A stretch of 53,486 bases of DNA from the NCBI GenBank assembly GCA_019635775.1, contig JAHBYU010000021.1, forward strand, positions 1 through 53,486. The letters are read 5' to 3'. The position numbers were made by a program, and so were the translations under genes. The notes under the pieces were generated by a model. It had not been told where the DNA came from. It ran no database searches and saw only the letters and a program-made list of their open reading frames with translations. How positions within the stretch are numbered: position 1 is the first letter of the stretch; every line of letters starts with the position of its first letter. Below, one piece after another: positions 52,136-53,486 of this stretch. This stretch comes from Rhizobiaceae bacterium (GTDB lineage Bacteria > Pseudomonadota > Alphaproteobacteria > Rhizobiales > Rhizobiaceae).

Positions 52136-53101
52136 ATGAATCTGGCCTCGAGCACCAACGTCCCCGGCAAGGCGCCCCATGGGCGTGACATGGTCTGGAT
52201 TGCGGGCGGAAACTTCATGATGGGTTCGGACCATCACTATCCCGAGGAGGCTCCCGCGCACCCTGTATCCGTGGACGGTTTCTGGATCGATCGCTTCACC
52301 GTTTCGAATCGCGACTTCGACAGGTTCGTCAAGGAGACAGGATACGTCACCCTGGCCGAGCGGCCGGCAGACCCAGATAATTATCCAGGCGCGCAGCCGG
52401 GCATGCTCGTTCCTTCATCGACGGTGTTCCGCAAGCCCAAAGGTCCCGTCGACATGAACAACCACTACAATTGGTGGACCTATGTTCCAGGAGCCAACTG
52501 GCGTCACCCGCGCGGACCCGCCAGTTCCATCGCCAAGCTCGGCGACCATCCGGTGGTGCATGTCTCTCTACAGGACGTCGAAGCATATGCTCATTGGGCA
52601 GGGCTGGAAATTCCGACCGAAGCCGAGTGGGAATATGTCGGACGCGGAGGACTGGAGGGCGCCGAATTCGGATGGGGCGACGAGATGACACCGGGCGGTG
52701 TCCACATGGCCAACACATGGCAGGGCGATTTCCCCTGGCGCAATTCGATGGAGGACCGCTTCGAATACACCGCGCCGGTTGGTTCCTATCCACCAAACGG
52801 CTACGGCCTCTACGACATGATCGGCAACGTCTGGGAGTGGACAAGCGACTGGTATCAGGATCACGGCGCCATCGACAGCCCATGCTGCACCGTCGCCAAT
52901 CCCCGCGGCGGCCAACGGGACGGGAGCCGCGATCCTCGCGACCCGGCGGGCATTCCCCGCAAGGTGACCAAGGGTGGCTCGCATCTTTGCGCGCCGACCT
53001 ACTGTCGTCGCTATCGCCCCGCCGCCCGTATGGCGCAACCCGTGGACACCTCAACATCGCACTTGGGTTTTCGGCTCATTTTCCGCCCCAAAACACGATA
53101 G
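52136..53101 (+). CDS. Formylglycine-generating enzyme (FGE/sulfatase-modifying) homologue
   Basis: The 321-aa protein has the FGE fold: MVWIAGGNFMMGSD, DGFWIDRFTVSNRDFDRFVKETGY (in parts), PVVHVSLQDVEAYAHWAG, LPTEAEWEY-like IPTEAEWEY, GNVWEWTSDWY and GGSHLCAPTYCRRYRPAARM. Cys285 and Cys290 match the reactive Cys336/Cys341 pair of human FGE, so it could convert a sulfatase cysteine to formylglycine. ATG 52136 is preceded by TTGGGAAT; a TTG at 52094 is a weaker alternative. No sulfatase gene is in the window. Confidence 0.88.
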   Translation: MNLASSTNVPGKAPHGRDMVWIAGGNFMMGSDHHYPEEAPAHPVSVDGFWIDRFTVSNRDFDRFVKETGYVTLAERPADPDNYPGAQPGMLVPSSTVFRKPKGPVDMNNHYNWWTYVPGANWRHPRGPASSIAKLGDHPVVHVSLQDVEAYAHWAGLEIPTEAEWEYVGRGGLEGAEFGWGDEMTPGGVHMANTWQGDFPWRNSMEDRFEYTAPVGSYPPNGYGLYDMIGNVWEWTSDWYQDHGAIDSPCCTVANPRGGQRDGSRDPRDPAGIPRKVTKGGSHLCAPTYCRRYRPAARMAQPVDTSTSHLGFRLIFRPKTR

Positions 53102-53308
53102 CTGGCGCATGCAAAAGCGGCCTCCGCCTTCATAGAAGCGGCAAGCTATCAGGAAACCCACGTCTCGCTTTGGATACGCCGGGAGATCTCTGAGGTGACT
53201 GAGCATCTCTCCGAAGGCGGACACTAGATCCGCAGATTGAACCTGTTTTCCATAAGATTTGTCAACCTTCGCAAGCTAGGGTTACTTTGGACGCGCGATG
53301 AGTACCGA
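53102..53308. other. Intergenic region before the MHYT gene
   Basis: 207 bp with no recognised gene, repeat or RNA element. A promoter for the MHYT gene is expected here but I could not identify one. Confidence 0.4.
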
Positions 53309-53486
53309 ATGCTGAATGTATGTGACAGCATCGTACATGAGCATGACCTGCGCTTTGTTGCGCTGGCCGCAGGCATCTGTGCGCTCTCGACGCTGACGGG
53401 AGCCGCAATCGCGCAATACAGCATGAAGGCCGACGTTGCCAAGCGAGGCGGGTGGCTGATGCTTGCCGGCCTCGTCACGGGGCTAG
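53309..53486 (+). CDS. N-terminus of an MHYT-domain sensor protein, cut by the right edge
   Basis: ATG 53309 opens a frame still open at the window end (59 residues visible): MLNVCDSIVHEHDLRFVALA, then ALSTLTGAAIAQ, and RGGWLMLAGLVTGL. This is the usual start of MHYT integral-membrane sensors, which often continue into GGDEF-EAL or histidine-kinase domains. The visible part includes the first membrane helix and the start of the second; the output domain lies beyond the edge. The reverse-strand frame over this segment is a shadow. Confidence 0.78.
   Translation, partial: MLNVCDSIVHEHDLRFVALAAGICALSTLTGAAIAQYSMKADVAKRGGWLMLAGLVTGL

Noticed and set aside
53224-53478. 84-codon minus-strand frame at the right edge
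   Set aside because: It is antisense to the MHYT-like start on the plus strand, which has real family resemblance.
1-53486. CRISPR arrays, insertion sequences, prophage, tRNA or riboswitches
   Set aside because: I looked for spaced direct repeats, transposase or integrase motifs and tRNA-like or known riboswitch cores and saw none; weak cases cannot be excluded by eye.

Overview
The window is about 53.5 kb of GC-rich, densely coded bacterial DNA. It most resembles a soil or rhizosphere alphaproteobacterium of the order Hyphomicrobiales (Rhizobiales; Phyllobacteriaceae-like is my guess). The grounds are the high-GC codon use, many 4-bp ATGA gene overlaps, several high-affinity ABC importers each with its own regulator, a small DUF1127 protein, a CHASE2 adenylate cyclase, a class of two-domain aldehyde dehydrogenase (ALDH16) and an RpoE-ChrR singlet-oxygen module. 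I saw no tRNA, rRNA, insertion sequence, integrase or CRISPR array. It reads as a mosaic of chromosomal operons, not a mobile island.

Layout: (1) 166-2388, CHASE2 adenylate cyclase. (2) 2501-8986, a GntR-type LacI repressor, a CUT2 sugar ABC importer and gluconokinase, with a perfect 14-bp palindromic operator; probably gluconate or related aldonate uptake. (3) 9146-9289, a 47-aa DUF1127 protein with its own terminator. (4) 9467-12519, modABC plus a short ModE-type regulator, with a candidate ModE box. (5) 12649-16909, a DeoR regulator divergent from deoC and ALDH16, separated by a 14-bp inverted-repeat operator. (6) 16979-26988, an M29 aminopeptidase, amidase, YtcJ-like amidohydrolase, polyamine-type ABC importer and class-III aminotransferase. 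(7) 27015-35974, oxidative (non-phosphorylating) L-rhamnose/L-fucose-type degradation: aldose dehydrogenase, lactonase, rhamnonate dehydratase, mutarotase, FCD-GntR regulator and a second CUT2 importer. (8) 36052-42868, a complete coenzyme F420 operon, cofG-cofH-cofD-cofC/E fusion, followed by an FGD-type F420-dependent glucose-6-phosphate dehydrogenase and a second luciferase-like F420 enzyme. (9) 43072-50582, rpoE-chrR with a divergent CFA-like methyltransferase/DUF1365/FAD-oxidase operon (the gene set known from furan fatty acid synthesis), a second CFA-like methyltransferase, DUF1295, DUF2177 and DUF2147. (10) 50642-53101, an M42 peptidase of the NAGGN osmoprotectant type and a formylglycine-generating-enzyme homologue. 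(11) 53309 to the right edge, the start of an MHYT sensor protein.

The strongest system-level observation is region 9. I find four promoter-like elements with the same architecture, TGATCC-N18-TA, exactly placed before four transcription units: two back to back between rpoE and the FAD oxidase, one before DUF2177 and one before DUF2147. That defines a local RpoE/ChrR regulon for membrane-lipid modification, and includes genes (second methyltransferase, DUF1295, DUF2177, DUF2147) whose roles are not established. Region 8 is the second highlight: actinobacterial-looking FGD encoded with a full F420 pathway and a CofC-CofE fusion in an alphaproteobacterium. It lies on the same strand directly downstream of the RpoE-driven lipid operon.
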